DNA of 64,000 nucleotides from Chloroflexota bacterium (lineage in GTDB: Bacteria > Chloroflexota > UBA11872). Under the pieces are notes generated by a model. It did no database searches. It saw only the letters and a program-made list of their open reading frames with translations, and was not told where the DNA came from. Of this stretch, positions 55,090 through 63,242 are shown in pieces (the first letter of the stretch is position 1; every line of letters starts with the position of its first letter). The stretch lies in NCBI GenBank assembly GCA_022824495.1, contig JAJDZU010000019.1, positions 1-64,000 on the forward strand, written 5' to 3'. The translations under genes and the position numbers were made by a program.

Positions 55090-55103
55090 TGACGCGTGGT
55101 CAG

Positions 55104-55227
55104 GTTTCCCGGTGACCTATGCGATGAGGCCACACCTGTTCCCATCCCGAACACAGTCGTTAAGTTCGTCAGCAGCGACAATACTGCCGGGGCAACCCGG
55201 TGGGAAGATAGCCCGTTGCCGGGAAAC
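55104..55227 (+). rRNA. 5S ribosomal RNA
   Basis: About 124 nt. Closing helix GTTTCCCGG (55104-55112) with CCGGGAAAC (55219-55227). The conserved CCCATCCCGAACAC and GGTGGGAAGATAGCCCG are present. It lies 45 bp after 23S and is part of the same transcript. No clear terminator hairpin follows; the next 40 bp are pyrimidine-rich. Confidence 0.96.
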
Positions 55228-55350
55228 TTGACCGCGCGTCCGCGTTCACTTCTTCACTTCGTCTCTTCTTTTCATGGCATCTGCGCCCATGACGCCAATC
55301 GCTCCCGGCTTCGGCTCCGGCACGCGGCCTCGCATGCCGACTGGCGGCGC

Positions 55351-56241
55351 ATGACCGTCCAACAGCCTCGGCCGCTGCGCGGCCAGGTGGCGCTCGTCGC
55401 CGGCGCTACCCGCGGCTGCGGGCGCGGCATTGCCGTTGAGCTTGGCGCCGCCGGCGCCACCGTCTACTGCACCGGCCGTACCACGCGTCAGCACCAGTCG
55501 CCCATGAAGCGGCCGGAAACGATTGAGGAAACGGCTGAACTGGTCGATGCCGCGGGCGGCTCGGGTATCGCGGTGCAGGTCGATCACACCGAACCGGCGC
55601 AGGTCGAATCGCTCATTACCCGCATCCGAAACGAACAGGACGGCCGGCTCGACATCCTGGTCAATGACATCTGGGGCGGCGAGGACATCGTCGTCTGGGG
55701 TCGCCGCTTCTGGGAGCATTCGCTCGAGGATGGGTTGCTCCTGCTTCGGCAGGCAATCCACACCCACATCATCACCAGCCACTTCGCCCTGCCGCTCATG
55801 CTCGAGTACGGCCAGGGCCTTGTGGTTGAAGTCACCGACGGCAATAAGCTGGGCTACCGGCGCCAGTTCTACTACGACCTGGTCAAGACCACGGCCATTC
55901 GTCTGGCGCTGGCCTTCGACCACGAGCTCCGCGAGCACAACGACCAAAACCGAATCACCGCGCTGGCCATCACACCCGGCTTCCTGCGCTCCGAGTGGAT
56001 GCTGGACCACTTCGGCGTCACCGAGGCGACCTGGCGCGACGCCATCGAGCAGGATGTGGACTTCGCCGTCTCCGAAACGCCCCGATTTCTCGGTCGGGTG
56101 GTCGCGGCGCTGGCCGCCGATCCCAAAGTCGGCCGCTACGCCGGCCAGGCGCTCACCAGCTGGGATATGGCCAAGGTCTACCAGGTCGACGACGTGGACG
56201 GCCGGCGACCGGACTGGGGCGCATACACGCCGGTCAACTGA
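55351..56241 (+). CDS. SDR-family oxidoreductase (DHRS1-like)
   Basis: 296 aa. The cofactor motif AGATRGCGRGIA (TGxxxGxG) and the catalytic YxxxK in YYDLVKTTAIRLA are in place. LDILVNDIWGGED replaces the usual NNAG, as in the DHRS1-like group. The open frame to 55096 lies over 5S rRNA and is rejected; ATG 55351 gives a normal N-terminus. It reduces or oxidises an unknown carbonyl/alcohol pair. Confidence 0.87.
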   Translation: MTVQQPRPLRGQVALVAGATRGCGRGIAVELGAAGATVYCTGRTTRQHQSPMKRPETIEETAELVDAAGGSGIAVQVDHTEPAQVESLITRIRNEQDGRLDILVNDIWGGEDIVVWGRRFWEHSLEDGLLLLRQAIHTHIITSHFALPLMLEYGQGLVVEVTDGNKLGYRRQFYYDLVKTTAIRLALAFDHELREHNDQNRITALAITPGFLRSEWMLDHFGVTEATWRDAIEQDVDFAVSETPRFLGRVVAALAADPKVGRYAGQALTSWDMAKVYQVDDVDGRRPDWGAYTPVN

Positions 56242-56331
56242 GGTCGAGTCCCCCGCCGAGCCGAAAACCAGTCGAATAAAGCACTGCGAAGTTGCCATAC
56301 TTCTGGCGAGACCCAACCGGACGCACAGACC

Positions 56332-57087
56332 TTGGCCGAAAAGCCCTCCGCCGAAACCGTCGACTTGCATGCCTTCTACTCACGCATGGCCGGGTCGGCT
56401 GACAGCCTCCCCGAGCTCTACGACGCCATGGAAGGCTGGTCCGAGGTCGTCGTCCGCGATAACCCGATCCTCGAATGCCAGAAAGGCTGCGCCCGCTGCT
56501 GCATGCACCAGGTGCTCGCGGGCGAACAGGAATGGGCGCTCATCCACGACTGGATGCGCCGGAATCTGACGAAGGAACAGCGTCTCACGATCTACAAGCG
56601 GGTCACCGACCAGATGGAGCAATACGGCAACCCGCTCAGCCGCTGGATCAAGATGCGCAACAAGCACCCCAGCGCCTTTGTCCGCGCCGTCGGCCAGGGC
56701 TTCCGCACCGAGGTGACCCGCTGTCCCATGTTGGGACCCGACAACCTCTGCCAGATCTATCCAGTCCGTCCGTTCGTCTGCCGAGCCTATGGACGATCGC
56801 GCATGCCCAGTGGCAACGCCATGATTTGCGAGGTATTCGCCGGCCGCTTCCGCCAGCAGGAGCGCACCACCGCCGACATTCCGTTGGAGGACATGTCCAT
56901 CATGTCCCCCAAGTACTTTGAACTCGGCGGTCGCCAGTCGGCGGATGACGGCCTCTACACCATTCTGGCCATTCACCTGCTGCGCAATCGCACGGCGTCT
57001 GGCGACTTGGCCAGGGAGCCAACCCCGCTCAGCACCGAAAAGACCTATCCGGTCGTCACCAAGAAGGACTTCCCGGGCCGACGGTAG
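56332..57087 (+). CDS. YkgJ-family cysteine cluster protein
   Basis: 251 aa. The Zn/Fe-binding CQKGCARCC motif is followed by CPMLGPDNLCQIYPVRPFVCRAYG, the YkgJ/UPF0153 signature with eight-cysteine spacing typical of the family. The role is unknown; related proteins may bind an iron-sulfur cluster. It starts at TTG 56332, about 90 bp after the SDR gene. Confidence 0.83.
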   Translation: MAEKPSAETVDLHAFYSRMAGSADSLPELYDAMEGWSEVVVRDNPILECQKGCARCCMHQVLAGEQEWALIHDWMRRNLTKEQRLTIYKRVTDQMEQYGNPLSRWIKMRNKHPSAFVRAVGQGFRTEVTRCPMLGPDNLCQIYPVRPFVCRAYGRSRMPSGNAMICEVFAGRFRQQERTTADIPLEDMSIMSPKYFELGGRQSADDGLYTILAIHLLRNRTASGDLAREPTPLSTEKTYPVVTKKDFPGRR

Positions 57088-57197
57088 ACGGCTGTTCGAC
57101 GCGGCCAACGCCCTGCGTTGCCGGCAAGCTGCATGGCCCGACGTACGGCCTTCTGATACCTAAGCGCCGTACCGCCGGCCGCTACATCGCGATCGCC

Positions 57198-57902
57198 CTA
57201 GAAACCGCGATTCGGGTCTTTGCGCGTAAGGCCCCGCGACTTCGCGTAGTCGTCCAGGTTGAAGCCCGGTTCCAGGTAGCTCAGCCGCGTGGCCTCCTCG
57301 CCTTCCAGGATCTTGTGCGCCGCCGCCGCCACCTTGTCGGCAATCTCCATGGGAATCGTGCACACGCCGTTCTCGTCGCCGTGCACCAGGTCGCCCGGGT
57401 TTACGTCCATGCCGTCGATCGCAACCGGAATCTGCGCGCGAATAATGCGATTGTTCGCGTGCGACGGCGCCAGTCCCCGCGCGAACGGCTTGATGCCGGC
57501 GCCTTTGACGCCCTCCAGGTCGCGCAGCGCCGCGTCCGTCACGATGCCGTCCGCGCCCAGCACGTGCGCCAGCGTGGCCATCCCGTCGCCCGCGTGCACC
57601 GAGTGTGTCGGATCATCGCCGAAGTCCTTGATCACCAGCACCACCGGGTTCGGCGTTTCGTCCACGGCTTCCCACATCTGGAACATGCCGTCCGGGCTCT
57701 TGGGCGCGTCCTCGCTCATCGTGTCGCCCAGCGCCGTGACGGCGTACCCCAGCATCACGCCCATGTCCGGGGCCAGGTAGCGGATGTTGGTGCCGGTGAA
57801 TCCCAGCGTGTTGGGCCGGACGCCGAACGTCTCGATCGCGTTCAGAATCGTGGGCGTGTCGATCTCGCGAAGTTCGTCAAGCTGCGCCTGGGTCAGGGCC
57901 AC
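57198..57902 (-). CDS. RraA-like protein (HMG/CHA aldolase family)
   Basis: 234 aa. The RraA/dimethylmenaquinone-methyltransferase-like fold is recognised by DTPTILNAIETFGVRP, HSVHAGDGMATLAHVLGADGIVTDAALRDLEGV and the motif PGDLVHGDENGVCTIP. Members cleave 4-hydroxy-4-methyl-2-oxoglutarate or 4-carboxy-4-hydroxy-2-oxoadipate, or have other roles. The conserved Arg/Asp pair (DAALRD) is present. It lies 51 bp downstream of the ArsC/Spx-like gene on the same strand. Confidence 0.85.
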   Translation of the reverse strand: MALTQAQLDELREIDTPTILNAIETFGVRPNTLGFTGTNIRYLAPDMGVMLGYAVTALGDTMSEDAPKSPDGMFQMWEAVDETPNPVVLVIKDFGDDPTHSVHAGDGMATLAHVLGADGIVTDAALRDLEGVKGAGIKPFARGLAPSHANNRIIRAQIPVAIDGMDVNPGDLVHGDENGVCTIPMEIADKVAAAAHKILEGEEATRLSYLEPGFNLDDYAKSRGLTRKDPNRGF

Positions 57903-57953
57903 GGCGACCTCCAGTAAAGAACTGCCAGAACGTGAGGATATCCGACAGCGGGC

Positions 57954-58310
57954 CTACGCTTCAGCGCCGGCGAGTTCCTCGTACGCGTCCGCGTCGAAAC
58001 CGAATACCCGAACCTTCCCCGCGGCCAGCGTGGGACGCCGCACCAGGTTCTGGTTGTCCAGCATCAGCTCCAGCGCCTGCGCGTCGTCAATCGTGTCGCG
58101 CTCGATCCCCAGCTTTCGGAACGACGGACTGCGCGGGTTCATCACCTCTCGCAGCGAATGCGGTCCCGCGATTGCTCGAATATCGTCGGCAGTCAGCGGC
58201 TTCCGCGCATAGTCACGCGGCGCATATTCCAGGCCTGTCGCATTCAAGGCCGCACGGGCCTTTCGGCAACTCGTTCAGGTGCTCTTGAAGTAGAACGTCG
58301 GCAGCGCCAT
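57954..58310 (-). CDS. ArsC/Spx-family redox protein, candidate selenoprotein (in-frame TGA = Sec)
   Basis: Reading through one TGA gives 118 aa that match the ArsC/Spx family over the whole length. The N-terminus is MALPTFYFKST-[TGA12]-TSCRKARAAL, then NPRSPSFRKLG and LELMLDNQNLVRRPTL. Spx proteins have CTSCRKARA here, so TGA replaces the first redox cysteine and would give U-T-S-C. ATG 58310 is set by a perfect GGAGG seven bases upstream; the ribosome binding site overlaps the preceding stop (TAAGGAGG), implying coupling to the dehydrogenase. A hairpin follows TGA. The alternative start, TTG 58247, has no ribosome binding site and drops the active site. TGA is a normal stop elsewhere, so either Sec or an inactivating mutation applies. 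Confidence 0.72.
58246..58262 (-). promoter_or_regulatory. candidate bacterial SECIS hairpin
   Basis: Twelve bases after the TGA (58277-58275) the mRNA reads AAGGCC-CGUGC-GGCCUU: six perfect pairs and a five-base loop with G in the second position. The loop begins 18 nt after the UGA. Position, loop size and the early G meet the usual criteria for bacterial SECIS elements. It also encodes part of the helix after the active site, so chance is possible. Confidence 0.55.
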
Positions 58311-58321
58311 CAATATCCTCC

Positions 58322-59329
58322 TTACGCCTCGTCCCACTGCAGGATGATCGACAACCACCCCGCCGGGCCGCGTCTGATCATGTCATACAGGTCCGCGGCC
58401 TTTGTATACGGCTCGCGGTGCGAAATCAGCTGGTCGACCCTGAACTCGCCGCGCCCCATCGCATCCAGGATGTACTGCCGGTTGGCCGCCCGCGTCCACT
58501 GGAACATGTGATACGGCTCGCGCGGGTACATCGACTGGTACGTGCCGATCAGCGACAGTTCCTTGCGCAGCAGTTCCACCTGCAGGCCAATCTCCACGGT
58601 CCCCGGCGGGCTGCCCGTCATGGATATCGTTCCGCCGGCCGCCGCCGCCCGCATGCAGTCCGGCAGGATCTTGGGCGTGCGCGTCACCATGAACACCACC
58701 CGCGCCCCGCCGCCTGTCAGGTCCTGAATCGCCGCCACGGCATCCTCGCGCTGCGCGTTGACCGTATGCGTCGCCCCCGACCGGCGAGCCAGCTCAAGCC
58801 GTTCGTCCAACAGATCGACCGCGACTACCGGGTACGCCCCGGCCATGCGCGCAAACTGCGTGACCATCTGCCCCAGCCCGCCCTGGCCAAAGACCGCCAC
58901 CGAGTCCCCCAGCCCCGGTCGCGCCCGCCGGACCCCATGCAGCGCCACGTCCCCCAGCACCGCGAAGCTGGCATCGTCATCGCTGACGTCGTCGGGGACA
59001 TGGCCCGCGTAGGCAGGCACGTCGTCGAGGTCGGGATCGATGGTGATCAAGCCGGCGCCCTGGTGCGGCAGACAGGTGAGAACTCGATCACCAACGGCGT
59101 AACCTTCGACATCCCGGCCAACCTCCGCCACCTGGCCAACCAGGGCATAGCCGGGATCGCGGCGTTCCGTCGCCGAGAGTTCCAGGATGTTCAATTCCGT
59201 CCCGGCGCTGATCAATGACCGGGTCGAGCGCACCAGGATCTGGTTGGGCGCCGGATCGGGAACCTCGATGTCCTCGATCGCGACGGCGCCGCCTTCAAGA
59301 AACACGACCTGCGATGTAGTGGTTGGCAC
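58322..59329 (-). CDS. MDR-family dehydrogenase (zinc-site residues largely absent)
   Basis: 335 aa. The N-terminal GroES-like domain has RSTRSLISAGTELNIL in place of the usual CGSD zinc motif, and the structural zinc cysteines are absent. The NAD(P)-binding AVFGQGGLGQMVTQFARMAGA and VVAVDLLDERLELARRSGA are good. It is closest to chlorophyll-synthase-like/Bch-type MDR members. The substrate is unknown. Its TAA is part of the ribosome binding site of the candidate selenoprotein gene. Confidence 0.82.
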   Translation of the reverse strand: MPTTTSQVVFLEGGAVAIEDIEVPDPAPNQILVRSTRSLISAGTELNILELSATERRDPGYALVGQVAEVGRDVEGYAVGDRVLTCLPHQGAGLITIDPDLDDVPAYAGHVPDDVSDDDASFAVLGDVALHGVRRARPGLGDSVAVFGQGGLGQMVTQFARMAGAYPVVAVDLLDERLELARRSGATHTVNAQREDAVAAIQDLTGGGARVVFMVTRTPKILPDCMRAAAAGGTISMTGSPPGTVEIGLQVELLRKELSLIGTYQSMYPREPYHMFQWTRAANRQYILDAMGRGEFRVDQLISHREPYTKAADLYDMIRRGPAGWLSIILQWDEA

Positions 59330-59594
59330 GGGCAGCTCAACAGGGAGAAACCGCGCGCATCATGCCCCAGCCCGCGGCTCCCGCCCAAGCCCTGGGCTGG
59401 ACGGTTCGGGTCTGCTGCCTGCGCAGCCGCGATAGCCGCTTGCGGTGTCGATACGCTGTGACGGACCTCCCCTCGTCCGGGAGCCGACGATTCGTACTCG
59501 CCCGGCAACCCGCTGGTGCGTGACGAAACCGTCAAACTCGCCGCGCGTTCGATACCATGCGCCAAACGACTCGCGATTCTCGAGGGGACAGGTC

Positions 59595-59795
59595 ATGCCC
59601 GCTGATGAAACCCGAACGTCTAACGACGATTCGAGCCGGAGCGGCCCATTGGCCCGGCGGCGCCTGATTCTGGCGGGTGGCGCTCTGGCCGCCGCCGTCG
59701 CGTTGGCCGCCTGCGGCGGCGACGATGGCGGCAAGGGCAGCCGCGACGACCCGTTCCCATACCAGGACCCCCGCAGCCGCAACACCAGGCTCTAG
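59595..59795 (+). CDS. small exported lipoprotein
   Basis: 66 aa. A basic N-terminus with RRR and a lipobox (LILAGGALAAAVALAAC) precedes only about 25 hydrophilic residues (GGDDGGKGSRDDPFPYQDPRSRNTRL). ATG 59595 with CGAGGGGACAGG upstream is the best start. It may be a tiny membrane-anchored protein; the function is unknown. It sits 36 bp before the aldo/keto reductase. Confidence 0.55.
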   Translation: MPADETRTSNDDSSRSGPLARRRLILAGGALAAAVALAACGGDDGGKGSRDDPFPYQDPRSRNTRL

Positions 59796-59830
59796 CGGCG
59801 GGAATCCACGCCCCTTGTAGGACGACACCC

Positions 59831-60760
59831 ATGCAATACCGCATATTTGGACGAACCGGCTGGCGCGTCTCCGCCATCGGTCTTGGCTGCTGGGCGCTCG
59901 GCGGGCAGTGGGGGCCCGTTCCCGAGTCGGACGCCATTGCCACTGTGCATGCCGCCATCGAGTCCGGCATCAATCTCTTCGACACCGCCGACTCCTACGG
60001 ACCCCGCCGCAGCGAGGAAGTCCTCGGCAAGGCCCTCGCCGGCGGCCGCCGTCCGCACGTCTTCGTCGCCACCAAGGTCGGCAACCTGGCCCGACCCGAC
60101 GGCCACTCCTTCAGTTACACAACGCCCGAACACATCTACGCTTGTTGCGACGCCAGCCTGCACCGCCTGCAAACCGACTACATCGACCTCTACCAGTGCC
60201 ACATCCGCGAGCACCCGCGCCACGACGTCTTCCTGGAAGCCTTCGAGCGCCTGCTTGAAGCCGGCAAGATCCGCGCCTACGGCACCTCCTCGTTCATTCC
60301 GAGCGAGATCGAGTACTTCGACACCCACGGCCGCTGCCACGTCGCCCAGATTCCTTACAGCGTGCTGGAGCGCACCTACGAAGCCGACGCCCTGCCGCTC
60401 TGCCTTGAGCGCAACATCGGCGTCCTCATCCGCGGCCCTTTGGCCCAGGGCGTGCTCGCCGGCAAGTTCGCGCCCGACCACCAGTTCGACGACCCCACCC
60501 GCTCCGGCTGGAACACTGGCGACGCGCGTCAGCGCTTCCTGGAGCGCGCCGCCGCCGCCGAAGCCCTGCGCCCAATGTCCGGCGAAGGTCGCAGCATGGC
60601 CCAGATCGCCCTCGCCTTCGCCATCGCCCACCCCGCCAACACCTGCGCCATCCCCGGCGCACGCTCGCCCGAGCAAGCCCGCGCCAACGCCGCTGCGGCG
60701 GACCTGACCCTCACCGACGACGAACTCGCCACCCTCCGAGCCATCGCCCCGCCCGCCTAG
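59831..60760 (+). CDS. aldo/keto reductase
   Basis: 309 aa. (alpha/beta)8 barrel with FDTADSYGPRRSEEVLGKAL (catalytic Asp and Tyr), VATKVG (Lys), and the C-terminal NADPH-binding segment IPGARSPEQARANAAAADL. The catalytic His is in YQCHIREH. The substrate is unknown. A short, diverged copy of its LPLCLERNIGVLIRGPLAQG region is found at 63243-63335. Confidence 0.88.
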   Translation: MQYRIFGRTGWRVSAIGLGCWALGGQWGPVPESDAIATVHAAIESGINLFDTADSYGPRRSEEVLGKALAGGRRPHVFVATKVGNLARPDGHSFSYTTPEHIYACCDASLHRLQTDYIDLYQCHIREHPRHDVFLEAFERLLEAGKIRAYGTSSFIPSEIEYFDTHGRCHVAQIPYSVLERTYEADALPLCLERNIGVLIRGPLAQGVLAGKFAPDHQFDDPTRSGWNTGDARQRFLERAAAAEALRPMSGEGRSMAQIALAFAIAHPANTCAIPGARSPEQARANAAAADLTLTDDELATLRAIAPPA

Positions 60761-60794
60761 GCGAAACCCTTCCACAATCCGCGTCGTCCTCGAA

Positions 60795-60860
60795 GCCGCG
60801 GCCGCTCTTGCTCCCTCTCCCCGTGGGAGAGGGTTGGGGTGAGGGTCTTCCGGGCAACCA
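60795..60860. repeat. dispersed hairpin repeat, copy 2 (inverted)
   Basis: The reverse complement of 5322-5388 with only a few differences. The arms CCCTCTCCC and GGGAGAGGG are perfectly paired here. It lies between the convergent aldo/keto reductase and 3-methyladenine glycosylase genes, where it may also serve as a bidirectional terminator. Confidence 0.75.
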
Positions 60861-60901
60861 TCAGGGGGTTCCGAGAAGTCCTCCTGGAAGACTGAGCGGG
60901 C

Positions 60902-61531
60902 TCAACCCTCCGCGGGTTCGATCTCCCAATAGTCCCGCCCGGCCACGGCTCCGCGCCGAAACGGATTGCTCGTGGCCGAACCGGCGAATTCGCGATCCAC
61001 GTAACGCGACCTCCGCCCGTCGTCCCGCTCCGGTCGAATCCCCAGCCGCAACGTCGAGATCATGCGCGGCTCTACCCTTCTGGCCTCGATGTAGAACCGG
61101 TTCGGGTCGAACTGCCGCCCTGTCCACTCCGCCACCGTCAGGTCCAGCGACCGGCACAACAGCGTCTGCCCCGCGCACAGCCGCCGCTCCGGTCGCCGCG
61201 ATCGGCCATCCGGCGCCGGGTTCAACCGGTACATCGCATCCAGCGCCGCCTTCGGCGATACGTCGTCCACGACCGGCGCACCCGCCTTGATCAGCACAGC
61301 CTCCGGCCCAGTCCCGCAGCTCACGTTCAGCGACGCCCCCGCCCGCGAGTGGTACATGTAAATCGTCCCCGGCGGCATCCACATCGGCTCACGGCTCGGC
61401 GTGCGCCCCAGGTAGGCGTGGCTCGCCGGGTCGTCCAGGCCGTACGCCTCCGCCTCCACGATTCGAACGCCCAGCCACAGCCCGTCCAGCCGTCGCCGTA
61501 GCACGCACCCAATCAGCTCGCGCGCCACCAC
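60902..61531 (-). CDS. DNA-3-methyladenine glycosylase (AAG/MPG family)
   Basis: 209 aa or more. VARELIGCVLRR, EAEAY, DPASHAYLGRT, MYMYHSR-like (TIYMYHSRAGASLNVSCG) and a C-terminal DNA-binding region (FDPNRFYIEARRV; PRMISTLRLGI) match alkyladenine glycosylases. The family N-terminus LLDLSFYQRPVDVVARELIG is encoded upstream of GTG 61531 but has no ATG, GTG or TTG before a TAG at 61607-61609. CTG at 61567 is the only near-cognate start there. Removes alkylated purines from DNA. Confidence 0.83.
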   Translation of the reverse strand: MVARELIGCVLRRRLDGLWLGVRIVEAEAYGLDDPASHAYLGRTPSREPMWMPPGTIYMYHSRAGASLNVSCGTGPEAVLIKAGAPVVDDVSPKAALDAMYRLNPAPDGRSRRPERRLCAGQTLLCRSLDLTVAEWTGRQFDPNRFYIEARRVEPRMISTLRLGIRPERDDGRRSRYVDREFAGSATSNPFRRGAVAGRDYWEIEPAEG

Positions 61532-61653
61532 GTCGACCGGTCGCTGGTAGAAACTCAGATCAAGCAGCGGACGGCAACCAACAAACGGGCCGCCGATGTT
61601 ACGGGGCTACGTAACTCGCCTCCCGCCAAGCCGATCCAAGATCGCCAGGCCGT

Positions 61654-62106
61654 TTACCAGTCCGTCCGCCCGCCCTGCGGAACCTCGCGCCCCTCATCCA
61701 GGTCCAGCCGGTCATAGTGCCGCCGGATATCCGTCCGGTGGCCCTGCCCGCATTCCTCCAGGAACTCCCTGAACCTCGGCCAGTCCCAGGTCGAGCCCTC
61801 GCGCGGCTCGTCCGTGGCCATCTCCCGGTTGAAGTCGTCAATCTCCTCCGCCGTGCGCGGCTGCATGTGCTCCTGCACCCAGGCCAGCACCTCCTCGTCC
61901 GTGGCACGGGTGCGCAGCGACTCGATAAACGCATCGGTCTCGATCCTCAGGAAATCGCACATGCGCTCGGTGCGTCCCCAGCGGACCACGTACTCGCCCA
62001 TCGTGCCCGCCAGGTCGGCTCGCCCCTTATCGATCGAGCGCGGCAGGAACCCAATCCCGCCCAGCTTCTCGTAGCCGCTCCGGGGCACGTCCTTCGTCAG
62101 GTCCAT
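61654..62106 (-). CDS. DUF5069 domain protein
   Basis: 150 aa from ATG 62106. MDLTKDVPRSGYEKLGGIGFLPRSIDKGRADLAGT matches the DUF5069 family, whose function is unknown. The longer frame to 62202 adds an unconserved Gly-rich stretch. C-terminal CGQGHRTDIRRHYDRLDLDEGR may bind a ligand. Confidence 0.75.
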   Translation of the reverse strand: MDLTKDVPRSGYEKLGGIGFLPRSIDKGRADLAGTMGEYVVRWGRTERMCDFLRIETDAFIESLRTRATDEEVLAWVQEHMQPRTAEEIDDFNREMATDEPREGSTWDWPRFREFLEECGQGHRTDIRRHYDRLDLDEGREVPQGGRTDW

Positions 62107-62282
62107 CAAGCATCCACCCCCAAGGCCAATTCCGGCACCGTAGCACGGGCCGGAATCTGTCGTTGAAGCGCCTGGGAACACTTTCGCTCGGGTTCGCTCC
62201 ACCGTGACCAGACGTTCTTAGGGCTGCCAGACCCGCGCACGCTCCCCATGAGATCGGACCAAAGGCGATTTGATCCCATCAA

Positions 62283-62600
62283 CTATCGAACGGCGTTCAC
62301 CTCGAGTTGCACACCCTCGTGCTGCTGAATGCGACTGATGACCTCTAATAGATTGCGAGCCTGGGGGTTGCCGGACGGCCCGAACATGCGCATCAGGCTT
62401 TTGGGCGACTTGCCGGTGAGGGAGCCAAGCTCCTCGAACCCGACGGTCGCGTTGATGTAGTCACGCAGGACGATCTTGCCCGCATCGAGATTCCCGGCAA
62501 GCAGGCACTCCACGCCTTCCTTGAGCAACTCTTCTCTGAAGTCCGGGTCGCGCTCGGCGCGGGTCTGCACCGTCTCCTTGAATTCGCGGGTGAGCGGCAT
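62283..62600 (-). CDS. antitoxin of a HI1420-like addiction module
   Basis: 105 aa. A helix-turn-helix fold (ATVGFEELGSLTGKSPKSLMRMFG) and the C-terminal NPQARNLLEVISRIQQHEGV are typical of the HI1420/HigA-like antidote. The toxin gene lies 3 bp upstream; toxin-first order is usual for this type. Confidence 0.82.
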   Translation of the reverse strand: MPLTREFKETVQTRAERDPDFREELLKEGVECLLAGNLDAGKIVLRDYINATVGFEELGSLTGKSPKSLMRMFGPSGNPQARNLLEVISRIQQHEGVQLEVNAVR

Positions 62601-62603
62601 CTA

Positions 62604-62942
62604 TCACACCTCCTGCTGCTTGCGATTCTTGTACTCCCGCCAGAGTTCACGAGCCTTCTCGATGTCCCGTTGCTGACGCACCTTCGTTCCGCCGCCCAGA
62701 AGAACAATCAGGGTGTCACCGTCCCTGCCGAAGTAGACCCTGTAGCCCGGACCGACGTTTATGCGGCACTCCAGCACCCCTCGACCAACGCCTCTGACAT
62801 TGGACAGATTTCCAGCTTCCATTCGGGCCAGAACCGTCCGCACTCTGGCTGCTGACCCGGCGTCAAGACCGTCGAACCAGCGACCGAACGGGCTGCGTCC
62901 CCGATAGTCGACGAATTCTCTGATCTCGAGCATCTGCGTCAT
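62604..62942 (-). CDS. toxin of the Gp49/HI1419-like (HigB-type) addiction module
   Basis: 112 aa. EIREFVDYRGRSPFGRWFDGL, then RVRTVLARMEAGNLSNVRGVGRGVLECRINVGPGYRVYFG, and the C-terminal KARELWREYKN match Gp49-like RelE-fold mRNA interferases. It is predicted to cut mRNA at the ribosome, neutralised by the antitoxin encoded next. The promoter and operator lie directly on its ATG. Confidence 0.85.
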   Translation of the reverse strand: MTQMLEIREFVDYRGRSPFGRWFDGLDAGSAARVRTVLARMEAGNLSNVRGVGRGVLECRINVGPGYRVYFGRDGDTLIVLLGGGTKVRQQRDIEKARELWREYKNRKQQEV

Positions 62943-62960
62943 GGTGACATATTAGTTACC
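62943..62960 (-). promoter_or_regulatory. operator-like inverted repeat and -10 of the toxin-antitoxin operon
   Basis: On the minus strand GGTAAC-TAATAT-GTCACC, arms matching at 5 of 6 positions, ends next to the ATG at 62942. TAATAT is a good -10, which would place the transcription start at or next to the ATG, so the mRNA may be leaderless. A convincing -35 is not seen. Confidence 0.45.
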
Positions 62961-63168
62961 AATGTGCAATGCTCCCCGCAGGCGGTGGATGCAGACGGGT
63001 CACCCCGGGCCATTCCTGCAGCCCGGACAGGCATCGACAGCGGCTGCATTGGCCGATTCACCGCCCTCGAAACAGCTAGTACCACTCCCACCGCCAGGCA
63101 CGCCGCGGCGGAATGGCCGATCAAAGCAGACGAGGATCAATGAGTAAGGCTCACGTACCTCGCAAAGG

Positions 63169-63240
63169 GTGGAGACGGGGGACTCGAACCCCCAAAACCC
63201 CCGCCTGGCAAAGGCGATGATCTACCAACTGAGCCACGTG
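63169..63240 (-). pseudogene. degenerate tRNA (Ala/Gly-like), lacking a matching 5' acceptor
   Basis: On the minus strand the D arm (GCTCAGTTGGTAGATC), anticodon arm (CGCC-TTTGCCA-GGCG) and T arm (GGGGG-TTCGAGT-CCCCC) are recognisable. The 3' acceptor GTCTCCA has no partner upstream; the bases before the D arm are AGTCACG. By position the anticodon is TGC, but C at position 37 is abnormal and GCC is also visible. Probably a broken tRNA or an integration-site remnant. Confidence 0.5.
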
Positions 63241-63242
63241 AC

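Noticed and set aside
55096-55350. N-terminal extension of the SDR frame
   Set aside because: It reads through 5S rRNA; the enzyme begins normally at ATG 55351.
58275-58277. TGA read as Trp by a changed genetic code
   Set aside because: Many intact genes here end in TGA (for example rplK, the DrrA-like ATPase and the GT2 genes), so TGA is a stop in general; only Sec recoding or mutation fits.
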